The notes below the pieces were generated by a model. It was not told the DNA's origin and searched no databases. It saw only the letters and a list, made by a program, of their open reading frames with translations. Position numbers and translations under genes: made by a program. This document shows, piece by piece, positions 34,163 to 42,384 of a DNA stretch of 64,000 bases (the stretch's first letter is position 1; every line of letters begins with the position of its first letter). The stretch spans positions 1-64,000 of the forward strand of contig NZ_JACOGK010000004.1 of NCBI RefSeq assembly GCF_014269395.1, written 5' to 3'. This DNA is from Megasphaera hominis. Lineage in GTDB: Bacteria > Bacillota > Negativicutes > Veillonellales > Megasphaeraceae.

Positions 34163-35134
34163 TTATTGATTGAAGCCCCAGCGGGGATTCTTGTAAAGGG
34201 CCCGGCCTACACCGACGAGGTCGGCTTTGCCGGCTTGCAGGAGGGCTTCCGCATCGGCCGGTGTCTGAATGCCGCCTGTGACCAGGACGGGCACGGAAAC
34301 GACGGCTTTAACGGCAGCAGACATGTCGGAGAAATAGCCCGGTTCCTGGTGATCCTGGCGGATATAGCGGCAAGTGCCACCGGAAAGATCGATGAGGTCG
34401 ACGCCGGCTTTTTCCAAGAGGACCGCCGTCTGGGCAGCGTCTTCAATCGTGCTGCCGCCAGGCTGGTAGTCACAGCCACCGAGGCGGACGGCGACGAGAT
34501 AATCCGGGCCCACAGCATCGCGGACGGCGGCGACGACTTCTAAGAGGAAGCGCGTACGGTTTTCCAGACTCTGCGGGCCGTATTCATCGGTACGCGTATT
34601 GAGCAAGGGCGAATAGAACTGGTTCAGGAGGTACGCATGGGCGCAGTGGATTTCTACACCGTCGTAGCCGGCTGCTTGAACGCGGCGGGCAGCAGCGGCA
34701 TATTGCCCGACGAGGTATTTGATTTCTTCCTTCGTCAGCGCCCTGGCTTTTCTGCCACGGCAGGTGACATCGCTCGACGAAAGGAGTTCATAGCCTACAG
34801 GGTCTTCATTCGTCCAGGCGCCGGAATGGTTCATCTGGGCGATGACGATGAGCTCCGGCCGGACGGCGTGGATAGACGAAACGAGGTGGCGCTGGGCCAG
34901 CAGGACGTCGTCGCTGGCCAGGGAGACCTGCTTGTCGTCTACCTTGCCCGTAGGATCTACATAGGCGTGTTCCGTAATGATCGTACCGACGAGGGGGTTC
35001 TTGGCAATGGCCGTATAGTGATTGATGAGGTCGGCACTGATGTGGCCCTTAGCTGACGAATGGGTCGCCATAGGCGGAAATACGAGGCGTGTGGTCAAGG
35101 TTTTGTTTTTGATTTGCAGTGTATCGTGGATCAT
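34163..35134 (-). CDS. Old Yellow Enzyme-type NADH:flavin oxidoreductase
   Basis: 323 residues of the FMN TIM-barrel family: RLVFPPMATHSS at the start, QMNHSGAW, then AGYDGVEIHCAHAYLLNQFYSPLLNTRTDEYG, and VTGGIQTPADAEALL for flavin phosphate binding. It is a single-domain form without the C-terminal iron-sulfur and NADH domains of 2,4-dienoyl-CoA reductase. It should reduce activated C=C bonds of small electrophiles. It lies 14 bp after the radical SAM gene and is probably cotranscribed with it. Confidence 0.92.
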   Translation of the reverse strand: MIHDTLQIKNKTLTTRLVFPPMATHSSAKGHISADLINHYTAIAKNPLVGTIITEHAYVDPTGKVDDKQVSLASDDVLLAQRHLVSSIHAVRPELIVIAQMNHSGAWTNEDPVGYELLSSSDVTCRGRKARALTKEEIKYLVGQYAAAARRVQAAGYDGVEIHCAHAYLLNQFYSPLLNTRTDEYGPQSLENRTRFLLEVVAAVRDAVGPDYLVAVRLGGCDYQPGGSTIEDAAQTAVLLEKAGVDLIDLSGGTCRYIRQDHQEPGYFSDMSAAVKAVVSVPVLVTGGIQTPADAEALLQAGKADLVGVGRALYKNPRWGFNQ

Positions 35135-35148
35135 AGGTACTCCTCCTT

Positions 35149-36033
35149 TTAGACGTAGCGCATGCTGTGGCGCCGGGCCTGCAGGACCCGTTCGTCCTGT
35201 TCACTGAACTCAGCCAGGATTGCATCGAGACGCTGCAGTGTTACGTCCCGTTCTTCCGGCAAGGTCGTAACGAAGGTGACGCTGCTGGTCGAGGTCATGG
35301 TGTTGATCGTAATGGGAATGGTCAGGTCGGCAACGAGCTCGCGGACCTCTTCGATCCGTTCCCGTTCTGTCGCTTCGACAAATTCACCGGCCTTTGTCTG
35401 TTCGTAGAGCTTTGTGCCCGGCAGGATGGCCACGTTGGTATACATCATGTAGTACGGATGGATCTGGTTAAAGATGGCGGCACTCTTTTTGGCACTTTCT
35501 ATGAGCTTACCCTTACCGGCCAGACCACCTAAGTAAATCATGCGGTAGGTCATGCCGGCCGCATCAAGCTTATGGCATTCCGTAAGAATATCAGCTGCCG
35601 TATAGCCTTTGTTGACGGCTTTGAGGACGTCATCGTCACCGCTTTCGATGCCGATCATGACTTCATCGAGGCCGTGTTCTTTAATCCGTTTGATGTCGTC
35701 GACGGTCTTGTGCTTAATGTCGTTAATCGTAGCGTAGGTTGTAATGCGGGCGTCCGGATAGTAGCGGCGCATGAGATCCCATACGGCGATCTGCTTGTCT
35801 GCGCTGAGGACAAAGGGGTCGCCACCAGAGGCCCAAATATTCTTGACATACGGCTGGTAGCGCTTGGCCTCCTGCAGGTCGGCTTCGATCTGTTCCAGAG
35901 GGGCTATCCAAAAAGGCGTGTCTTCGTAAAAATTACAAAATGTACATGTATTATGGGAACAGCCGGCTGTGACTTCAATAAACAAGCTATCGACATCGGT
36001 CTGGGGCCGGACTATAGGATCATGAAAGTGCAT
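35149..36033 (-). CDS. Radical SAM protein
   Basis: 294 residues. The cluster motif is C25-x4-C30-x2-C33 (CSHNTCTFC), a variant spacing of the usual CxxxCxxC. Downstream are WASGGDPFVL (GGDP, SAM-binding GGE-like) and MIGIESGDDDVLKAVNKGYT, typical of the HemN/MiaB-like Elp3 fold. The substrate is unknown. AAAAGGAGATGTTCC precedes the ATG. It follows an ArsR regulator gene and precedes an OYE gene. Confidence 0.9.
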   Translation of the reverse strand: MHFHDPIVRPQTDVDSLFIEVTAGCSHNTCTFCNFYEDTPFWIAPLEQIEADLQEAKRYQPYVKNIWASGGDPFVLSADKQIAVWDLMRRYYPDARITTYATINDIKHKTVDDIKRIKEHGLDEVMIGIESGDDDVLKAVNKGYTAADILTECHKLDAAGMTYRMIYLGGLAGKGKLIESAKKSAAIFNQIHPYYMMYTNVAILPGTKLYEQTKAGEFVEATERERIEEVRELVADLTIPITINTMTSTSSVTFVTTLPEERDVTLQRLDAILAEFSEQDERVLQARRHSMRYV

Positions 36034-36066
36034 AGGAACATCTCCTTTTGATTTACATTTCTAAAA

Positions 36067-36112
36067 ATATCGATATGAATGAGTGAAGAGAAAGGCAGGA
36101 GCTGCCTCCTGC
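36067..36112 (-). promoter_or_regulatory. ArsR-type half operator and attenuator-like hairpin before the radical SAM gene
   Basis: The palindrome ATATCGATAT (36067-36076) uses the same half-site as the arsR operator at 36439-36458. Just upstream on the minus strand, GCAGGAG/CTCCTGC (36095-36112) forms a hairpin with a T-rich tail, a possible terminator or attenuator after arsR. Confidence 0.5.
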
Positions 36113-36114
36113 TC

Positions 36115-36429
36115 TTACAGTTCTTCGCGGATATACACGGCCAGACGGCGGAGCATCTCCTCATTGCGCCGGTAATAGGTCCATTTGCCGTAGCGCCGTG
36201 ACTCTAAGAGACCGGCCCGCTGCAGCATGTCCAGGTAATGGGAAATGGTCGACTGGGAAATGCCTGCTTTGTCGCAAATAGCGCCGACACAGACACTGTG
36301 TTCAAACGTATCTCCTGCGGGGATATGAATCCCTTGGGGCGGGAAATACTGTTCCGGATGTTTGAGCCATTTCAATATTTGTAATCTTGTCTCGTTGGCT
36401 AATGCCTTAAAAATTTCTATCTCATTCAT
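36115..36429 (-). CDS. ArsR family transcriptional regulator
   Basis: 104 residues of winged-helix type: IFKALANETRLQILKWL, ICDKAGISQSTISHYLDMLQRAGLLESRRYGKWTYYRR. A Cys in HSVCVGAICDKAG could sense metal or thiol stress. The TATAAT box ends only 7 bases before the ATG, so the mRNA is probably leaderless. Its own operator (ATATCG-N8-CGATAT) lies inside the promoter, consistent with autorepression. Confidence 0.9.
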   Translation of the reverse strand: MNEIEIFKALANETRLQILKWLKHPEQYFPPQGIHIPAGDTFEHSVCVGAICDKAGISQSTISHYLDMLQRAGLLESRRYGKWTYYRRNEEMLRRLAVYIREEL

Positions 36430-36435
36430 GGCTCT

Positions 36436-36463
36436 ATTATATCGTTATTTTTCGATATGTCAA
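36436..36463 (-). promoter_or_regulatory. arsR promoter with operator inside the spacer
   Basis: TTGACA (36463-36458), 16 bp, TATAAT (36441-36436). The inverted repeat ATATCG-N8-CGATAT (36439-36458) fills the spacer between the boxes. Confidence 0.85.
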
Positions 36464-36471
36464 TACATTTT

Positions 36472-36921
36472 TTAGAGGATGTCACCACTGACGCTGCCGT
36501 TGAGCATGGTGCCCTTGACGATATGGAGTTCCGGGTACTTGCCTTTCAGGTCCTGTACGGCCTTGTCGATGCCGCTGCCACCGGACGTAGCAAAGAGTAC
36601 GATTTGGGCATCGCCAAAGGAATGGCTGTCCAGATACGACAGGATGACGTGCGGGGCTGTATACCACCAAATAGGGAAACCGATGTAGACGACGTCGTAT
36701 TCAAAAGGCTTGACGTGGTCTTCTACCAATTTCGGACGGGAATAATCGTCTTTCATTTCCAAAGACGAACGGCTCTTTTTGTCGAGCCAGTCCAAATCAG
36801 CTTTCGTATAGGCCTGGGCCGGTACGATTTCCTGTAAGTCAGCACCGACGAGTTTGGCTAATTCTTTTGCTTTCCCGGCAGTCCGGCCGCCGGCAGAAAA
36901 ATAGGCTACGAGTTTTTTCAT
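36472..36921 (-). CDS. Flavodoxin-domain protein
   Basis: 149 residues from ATG 36921 (AAGGGGTG upstream). KKLVAYFSAGGRTAGKAKELA is a flavodoxin phosphate loop in its FldZ-like form (SxGGRT), followed by YDVVYIGFPIWWYTAPHVILSYL and ATSGGSGI. Such proteins act as small FMN carriers or NAD(P)H-dependent reductases. It lies upstream of the ArsR gene and downstream of the aldo/keto reductase gene. Confidence 0.88.
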   Translation of the reverse strand: MKKLVAYFSAGGRTAGKAKELAKLVGADLQEIVPAQAYTKADLDWLDKKSRSSLEMKDDYSRPKLVEDHVKPFEYDVVYIGFPIWWYTAPHVILSYLDSHSFGDAQIVLFATSGGSGIDKAVQDLKGKYPELHIVKGTMLNGSVSGDIL

Positions 36922-36994
36922 ATAAATCACCCCTTGGGATTATTGTATATCTCTTTTGTTATAATTGCAAATGCATTTCTTTTCTGTTTTTCCC

Positions 36995-38002
36995 TTATTC
37001 CTTACGCCAATTACGGCTAAAGGAGCGTTGCTGTGATTCATCAATTCCCCGGTGACCATAGACCTGGCAGGCGTCGAGGCCTTGCTGCAGTTCGGCAAAT
37101 TCAGCGTCTGTGAGCACGACTTCCGAAGCCTTGAGATTTTCCAGGATCCGTTCCTTGTTCTTTGAGCCGGGAATAGGAATGACGTGGGGATATTTCTTCA
37201 GCATCCAGGCCAGGCAAATCTGGGCGCTCGTGCAGTTCTTACGCTTGGCCCAGCCGGCTAAAAGGTCGACAATGGGCTGGTTGCCCTTGATGTTTTCCTG
37301 AGATAATTGAGGCACGAATTTGCGTACGTCGTCGCCTGTAAATTTCGTATCAGCTGTGACCTTGCCGGATAAGAGGCCGCTGGCAATAGGCGAAAAAGCG
37401 ACGAGGCCAATATGCTGTTCCTGGCAGTATGGAATGAGTTCGTCTTCGCAGTCCCGTTCGACCATGGAGTACAGGTTTTGTACAGCCGTCAAGGGCGTAA
37501 TATCCTGGGCAATGCGCAAGGTCTGGACAGGTACCTGGGAGAGGCCCCAGCCACGGATAAGACCTTCACGGATGAGACGGCCCATAGCAGCAGCTACATC
37601 CTGAAGGGGTATGTCTTCGTTAACGCGGTGCCAGTAATAGAGGTCGATATAGTCTGTCTGCAGCCGTTTGAGAGACGCGTCGAGGTGGCTGCGCAGAATG
37701 TTGTAGACCGGTTCTGATGGAATGTATTCTTCTGTCGTGATGTGCAGCTTTGTCGCCAAGACGATGTTTTTACGGATATCCTTCAAGGCTTTGCCTACGA
37801 GTTCTTCGTTGTGGCCCGGATAAAATTGTTCCCGTCCGTACGTTTCAGCCGTATCAAAGAAGGTGCAGCCGTAGTCGTAGGCGGCGCGTATAGCGTCTAT
37901 GCTGTACGCTTCCGGCGGCACGGCACCGTAGCCATGGGAAAAGCCCATACAGCCCATACCGATTTCTGAGACAGTGAGTTTGCCTATTGTGCGTGTGTTC
38001 AT
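36995..38002 (-). CDS. Aldo/keto reductase
   Basis: 335 residues from ATG 38002 (AAGGGGGATT upstream). The catalytic pattern is visible as DTAETYG (Asp, Tyr), LATKLH (Lys) and DLYYWHRV (His), with the NADPH-binding IPGSKNKERILENL near the end. It belongs to the perakine reductase/YghZ-like group of AKRs that reduce aldehydes and ketones. It starts two bases after the TetR gene ends, so the repressor and the enzyme form one unit. Confidence 0.93.
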   Translation of the reverse strand: MNTRTIGKLTVSEIGMGCMGFSHGYGAVPPEAYSIDAIRAAYDYGCTFFDTAETYGREQFYPGHNEELVGKALKDIRKNIVLATKLHITTEEYIPSEPVYNILRSHLDASLKRLQTDYIDLYYWHRVNEDIPLQDVAAAMGRLIREGLIRGWGLSQVPVQTLRIAQDITPLTAVQNLYSMVERDCEDELIPYCQEQHIGLVAFSPIASGLLSGKVTADTKFTGDDVRKFVPQLSQENIKGNQPIVDLLAGWAKRKNCTSAQICLAWMLKKYPHVIPIPGSKNKERILENLKASEVVLTDAEFAELQQGLDACQVYGHRGIDESQQRSFSRNWRKE

Positions 38003-38004
38003 TT

Positions 38005-38631
38005 TTAATCCCCCTTGGTCAATAGTTTGCAGATACAATGACGGGTCAGCTGGCGGATGGATACGTCCGGCCTATCTATGCCGGCTAACCGCATGGATTC
38101 GAGCTGCCACGCTGTAGGATAGACGTACGGGTAGATGCCGTACATAAAGGGCAGGAAGGTGTAGTGGAAAATCTGCCGTTCCTCTTTCGTCAGGTCCGGC
38201 ACATAGGCTTTGAGACAATCATCCATGACGTCCCGGGCATGACCATAAGACTCTTTAAAAGCCGTCAAATGTTCCAAACGGCTGTGCTCTTCTATTTCGT
38301 AGAGGTTCATACATTGAATTTTTAGCATGGTCGTCCGCTGTTCCAGGCTCTGTCCGACAGCGTCAGCAAAATCAGTGACGGTCATGGTATCGTGCTGCTG
38401 GCGGATGTCTTGCAAGGCCTCAGCCCACAAGTCGTATTCCTCCCGCAGGATAGCCAAAAAAATCTCTTCCTTCGACTGGAAATAATTATAGAGGGCCGGC
38501 CGGGAAAGGCTTGTTTCTTTACTGATGTCCTTGAGGGAAATTTCCTGGAAGGTCATCGTTTCGTAGAGTTTGCGGCAGGCCCGGGTAATTTCCTGAGGGC
38601 GCTGGGCTACGACGGCGCGCGATACTTTCAC
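38005..38631 (-). CDS. TetR family transcriptional regulator
   Basis: 208 residues. The N-terminal helix-turn-helix reads EISLKDISKETSLSRPALYNYFQSKEEIFLAIL, followed by an all-helical ligand domain. It is autoregulated in all likelihood, since two TGAC-N5-GTCA palindromes lie in its promoter. It presumably also controls the aldo/keto reductase that follows directly. The inducer is unknown but may be an aldehyde or ketone substrate. Confidence 0.92.
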   Translation of the reverse strand: MKVSRAVVAQRPQEITRACRKLYETMTFQEISLKDISKETSLSRPALYNYFQSKEEIFLAILREEYDLWAEALQDIRQQHDTMTVTDFADAVGQSLEQRTTMLKIQCMNLYEIEEHSRLEHLTAFKESYGHARDVMDDCLKAYVPDLTKEERQIFHYTFLPFMYGIYPYVYPTAWQLESMRLAGIDRPDVSIRQLTRHCICKLLTKGD

Positions 38632-38651
38632 ATGATCACTTCCTTTTTTTC

Positions 38652-38700
38652 TGACGTCATGTCATATTATCAGTTTATATTTTTTCTGACGTTATGTCAA
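38652..38700 (-). promoter_or_regulatory. tetR promoter with two TetR-type operators
   Basis: Two 13-bp palindromes, TGACGTCATGTCA (38652-38664) and TGACGTTATGTCA (38687-38699), lie 35 bp apart centre to centre. The second overlaps the -35 TTGACA (38700-38695). Confidence 0.8.
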
Positions 38701-38716
38701 TATAATTTCTGTAAAA

Positions 38717-38754
38717 AGATACCGTGCCTTCAGATTGGTGAAGACACGGTATCT
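38717..38754 (-). terminator. Terminator after autotransporter 1
   Basis: AGATACCGTG pairs with CACGGTATCT with an inner CTTCA/TGAAG stem; TTTTTAC follows on the minus strand. It lies 160 bp beyond the stop codon; the sequence between holds no gene. Confidence 0.85.
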
Positions 38755-38913
38755 GAGAGGAGCTCATTGCAGTTGTATTTACCCATTTAGAAATTTGCAC
38801 TTTGCCGTGGGGCTCATTTCACCTCTAGCGCTTTTGTCTTTCTACGTTATGAGGCTTTTCGTCTTGCCTATATCGGCCGTATTCGCGGCCACTCATTCCC
38901 TGAGAAAGCGAGG

Positions 38914-41900
38914 TTAGAATTGGTAGTTGAAGCGCGCTGCCAGGGTAATACCTTTTTGCAGGCCTGTCCAGCCCGTGACATGGAAGTCCAGCGTGTACGG
39001 GTTGTCTTTGGTGGCTTCGGTGGTCCAGCCGGCTTCGAGGAAGCCGCTCGAGCCTTGGAGACTCGGCGACTGCGTACGCAAACCATTATAGGAGGCAATG
39101 CCGTCACCATTGAATTCATATTCCCAGCCCGTACCGATGTAGAGTTTTTGGTGTTTCCGGACCGTGCGGTTCCAGCGTGCGCCCAGGCGGGTAGCTACGG
39201 AGTCCATAGAATCGAAATGGTATTGGGCCAGGCCGCGGCTGCTGCGCAAGGTGACGGTGTCGCTGCCTTCGTGGGTCCAGAAAAGCTTAGCGTACACGTC
39301 GAGACTCGTATTTTTCTGCAGGGGCAGGACCTTGCCGATGCCGGCGTGCATGGCGATGTAGGGTGAGCTGGAGTTATAAGCAGCGCGGGTGCCATCGATG
39401 ATGCCCGTGTAATCGTTTTTGATGTGGCCGCCGTGAAGGCTGCCTTCGTAGTAGAGGCCATCGTTTCGGTCTCTACGGACGAGGATGCCGCCGCCCAGGT
39501 ACTGATGCTCCCCATCACCGCGGGCGCCGCTGTCGAGGAAGGTCGAGTAATTGCCTTTACCGTATTCGATGAAGGGCATGATCGTGTCGATGTAGTCCTG
39601 GCGTTGGAGACGACGGACGAGGCCGACGTTGACGTTGAAGCCGTGGCTGCGCACATACGAGCCGGTCTTATGCTTCAGGGATTCAGCGCCCATGACGGCA
39701 TAAGGAGTGAAGCGGGCCATGGCGTCCATGTTGAGTTTCATAGCTGACGCACCATTGCTGCCACTGCTGCCTTTTCCGTCTTTACCGGGGTCATGAGGCC
39801 CACCAGGACCCGGTCCTTGAGGCCCACCAGGGCCTGGACCATGGGGGCCGCCACCGTTGGCGATGGCGTTGGCCTGAGCGGCTGCCATGGCACTTTGTAC
39901 ACCGTCTGTAGCGACGAACTGGACGTTATGCTTCAGGCCTGCCAGGCCGTCTACTTTCCCTTCTACGAGGGATTTGGTGCCTGGATGCAAGGATGCCGCC
40001 GGTTCGGGTTTCGGGTTAGGTTCAGGATTAGGTTCAGGATTAGGATTAGGTTTCGGGTCCGGGTTCGGTTCGGGTTCCGGATCTGGTGGCTTGGGCGCTA
40101 ATTTCGTAATGGTGGCAATGATCTTATCTTCCCCATCCTTCTTGACTTCGACGCCGGTCTGGGCAAAGCCCGCATCTGTCAGAACGCCGTATTTCGTTGC
40201 CGTAGCACTCTCCGAATCTTCGTCTGTCGTAACACCGGCTTCGTTGACAATCAAATTGATCTTGTCACCTACATTCAAGATAGTCGCGTCACTGGCACCG
40301 GCCTTGATGGTGGCGCCCGTAAGGTCTGTAGGTTCGCCACTGGTGATGGTGAGCATGGTACTGCCGTTGACGGCTTCTTTGGGGATGTAGAAGTTCAGGT
40401 TTTGGAAATAGCCGATTTCCTTGACTTCGTTGTTCAGACTTTTGACGTTAAGGGTGTTGCCTGTACTCGTGGGAGCCATTCCGCCATAGAGGCAAAGGCC
40501 ATCACCAACAACAGTGCCGTTTAAATTGACAATATTGTTTGTGGCACTGCTGTAGCCGTATCCGGCAGCAATGTTGATGTCATTACCGGAGGTAAAGGTC
40601 ACACCGTCGTTAATATTCATGATATTGCTATCTACAGTCACGCCTTCGGCCACTTCTATAGTGACACCTGCTCCTACAGTGGTACCTTTATTCAAGGTGC
40701 CGATATTACCGCTTGCCATAGCGTTTGTCTTAGGCGCTAAACTTATATAAATGTTAGTGCCGTTACCGATAGTGCCGCCTGTAGAAGTGAACGTATTTTC
40801 TTTGGCTACGCCGTTATCCCCCAAAACATAGCCAATGTAGACATTCTCTCCGGAAGCGAGCGTTCCCTGCAGGTCTACGGAATTGTTGTTGGTTTGTGAC
40901 GTTCCTTCTGTGACTATGATATAGCTGCTAGTTGTGTCAAGGATACTGTTCTTTCCTATAATCAGCTTGTTTTCATCAGATACGCCATTGCTTAAGCCTA
41001 CGACCATCATACGCGGTGTATACGTAAACGGTGTATCAGCTGTACCACCTGTAAGTTCAATTTTATTGTTAGAGGCCTTTTCACCAGAAGAGGCATTGCC
41101 AGCCGCAATGGTCCCGTAAAGGGTGACGTCTCCTAATGTTACTATATTGTTGCAGGCACTGGTTCCCTGAAACGTATAACCTCCCGTAATATCGTCGCTT
41201 ATAGTACCTTTTTCCATCACGATAGTATTTCCATCAGCCGTATCATTTTCTCCACTGCCGCCATTATAGCCGCCATCTACGGTAGAAAATACACCATCGT
41301 GGATGATAACCTGATTGTTATTCACATTGCCGGATCCGGAGGCATAGCCGCCATAGACCAGAGAATCTGCATTTCCTGTAGTAATTTCTACCTTGTTATA
41401 AGACGCGTTGCCCTGGGAAGTGGAACCACCATATAGGCCCATACCCTTCGTCGCATCAGGGAGATCGACCTCGAGCACGTTGTACGATGCATCTCCTGCT
41501 GTACTGCGTCCGCCATAGGCTGAACCAGGCTGAGCCGAGCCACTGATGTCGAGTTCATTGTTCAGGGCATTTCCCTTTTCACTGATGCCGCCAGCCATAT
41601 CGGAAGCTGTGCCACCGGTAACAATCGTTATATTGCTCGGTTCTGTCGTGACGCCCTCGGTATAGGAACCGACATCGCCGTTTTCAGAGTAAGCTCCGGC
41701 AATGTTTTGCAGGGAATCGGCTGTGCCTGTACTAGTGACAGTAAAATGGACACCTGTTACAGGGGCCGCATCAGTATCCTTGGTGTAAACGCCAAAAAGA
41801 TTCGTACTGGCTGGCCGTGTTGGCGAAAAGCTTTGCAGGTCTAAGGTTACGTCTGTTCCCAATTCCGTCTTGGGTGCATACACGTCATAGTCATTGAAAC

Positions 41901-42045
41901 TGGCACCAAAGTGTACAGTTTGCTTGTCTTGCAAGTCGTTTACGCTTGTAATAGTCGTTGCCGCCTGTACAGGTGTAATACTTCCCAGGCCACAGCCCAT
42001 CATGCTGATAAGTACCAAAAGAATTAATTTCTGATTTTTCGTCAT
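38914..42045 (-). CDS. Type V autotransporter 1
   Basis: 1043 residues. Signal peptide (MTKNQKLILLVLISMMGCGL, cleaved after PVQA). A passenger of about 600 residues is rich in Gly, Asn and Thr with repeated NNxxxI/V and GGY-type turns, as in parallel beta-helices. A Pro-Glu-Asn linker (PDPEPEPNPDPKP) follows, then a GPHGPGPGGP-rich insert. The C-terminal autotransporter barrel begins FTPYAVMGAESLKHKTGSYV and ends in ARFNYQF with a terminal Phe. It should export its own passenger to the cell surface. Adhesion is a guess. GGGGGTG precedes the start. Confidence 0.9.
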   Translation of the reverse strand: MTKNQKLILLVLISMMGCGLGSITPVQAATTITSVNDLQDKQTVHFGASFNDYDVYAPKTELGTDVTLDLQSFSPTRPASTNLFGVYTKDTDAAPVTGVHFTVTSTGTADSLQNIAGAYSENGDVGSYTEGVTTEPSNITIVTGGTASDMAGGISEKGNALNNELDISGSAQPGSAYGGRSTAGDASYNVLEVDLPDATKGMGLYGGSTSQGNASYNKVEITTGNADSLVYGGYASGSGNVNNNQVIIHDGVFSTVDGGYNGGSGENDTADGNTIVMEKGTISDDITGGYTFQGTSACNNIVTLGDVTLYGTIAAGNASSGEKASNNKIELTGGTADTPFTYTPRMMVVGLSNGVSDENKLIIGKNSILDTTSSYIIVTEGTSQTNNNSVDLQGTLASGENVYIGYVLGDNGVAKENTFTSTGGTIGNGTNIYISLAPKTNAMASGNIGTLNKGTTVGAGVTIEVAEGVTVDSNIMNINDGVTFTSGNDINIAAGYGYSSATNNIVNLNGTVVGDGLCLYGGMAPTSTGNTLNVKSLNNEVKEIGYFQNLNFYIPKEAVNGSTMLTITSGEPTDLTGATIKAGASDATILNVGDKINLIVNEAGVTTDEDSESATATKYGVLTDAGFAQTGVEVKKDGEDKIIATITKLAPKPPDPEPEPNPDPKPNPNPEPNPEPNPKPEPAASLHPGTKSLVEGKVDGLAGLKHNVQFVATDGVQSAMAAAQANAIANGGGPHGPGPGGPQGPGPGGPHDPGKDGKGSSGSNGASAMKLNMDAMARFTPYAVMGAESLKHKTGSYVRSHGFNVNVGLVRRLQRQDYIDTIMPFIEYGKGNYSTFLDSGARGDGEHQYLGGGILVRRDRNDGLYYEGSLHGGHIKNDYTGIIDGTRAAYNSSSPYIAMHAGIGKVLPLQKNTSLDVYAKLFWTHEGSDTVTLRSSRGLAQYHFDSMDSVATRLGARWNRTVRKHQKLYIGTGWEYEFNGDGIASYNGLRTQSPSLQGSSGFLEAGWTTEATKDNPYTLDFHVTGWTGLQKGITLAARFNYQF
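39572..39660. repeat. 89-bp exact repeat in autotransporter 1 barrel
   Basis: Identical over 89 bases to 43043-43131 in the second autotransporter, including third codon positions, while flanking DNA differs. This suggests recent gene conversion or strong selection. Confidence 0.9.
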
Positions 42046-42171
42046 ACTAGCACCCCCACTTTCGTCTATTATGACTGTTCTCTTCCCTTATATGATGCAG
42101 TGCCTCTTTGATCAAAGGCACTCGTCAAGCAAAGAAATAAATTTATTCTTTAATAATAATTCTTCATTTTT

Positions 42172-42199
42172 ATTATAACATATTACAATTATTAATCAA
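42172..42199 (-). promoter_or_regulatory. Promoter of autotransporter 1
   Basis: TTGATT (42199-42194), 16 bp, TATAAT (42177-42172). The rest of 42046-42384 is AT-rich and contains only the autotransporter 2 terminator. Confidence 0.6.
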
Positions 42200-42348
42200 C
42201 ATTAATTATTATTTATTATATAAGAGAACTTATTCATATGAAATTATCATAGTTATAAAACTTATCGTTGTTGATAAATTCATAAGCTAAAAATATAGTT
42301 CCATATTTTTTTCTCTTTGTCCGTAGCACATGAGGCAGACATTCCATT

Positions 42349-42380
42349 AAAAAAGACGCCCTATGTAAGGACGTCTTTTT
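42349..42380 (-). terminator. Terminator after autotransporter 2
   Basis: AAAAAAGACG pairs with CGTCTTTTT with inner CCT/AGG; T-run on the minus strand. Confidence 0.9.
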
Positions 42381-42384
42381 GTAT

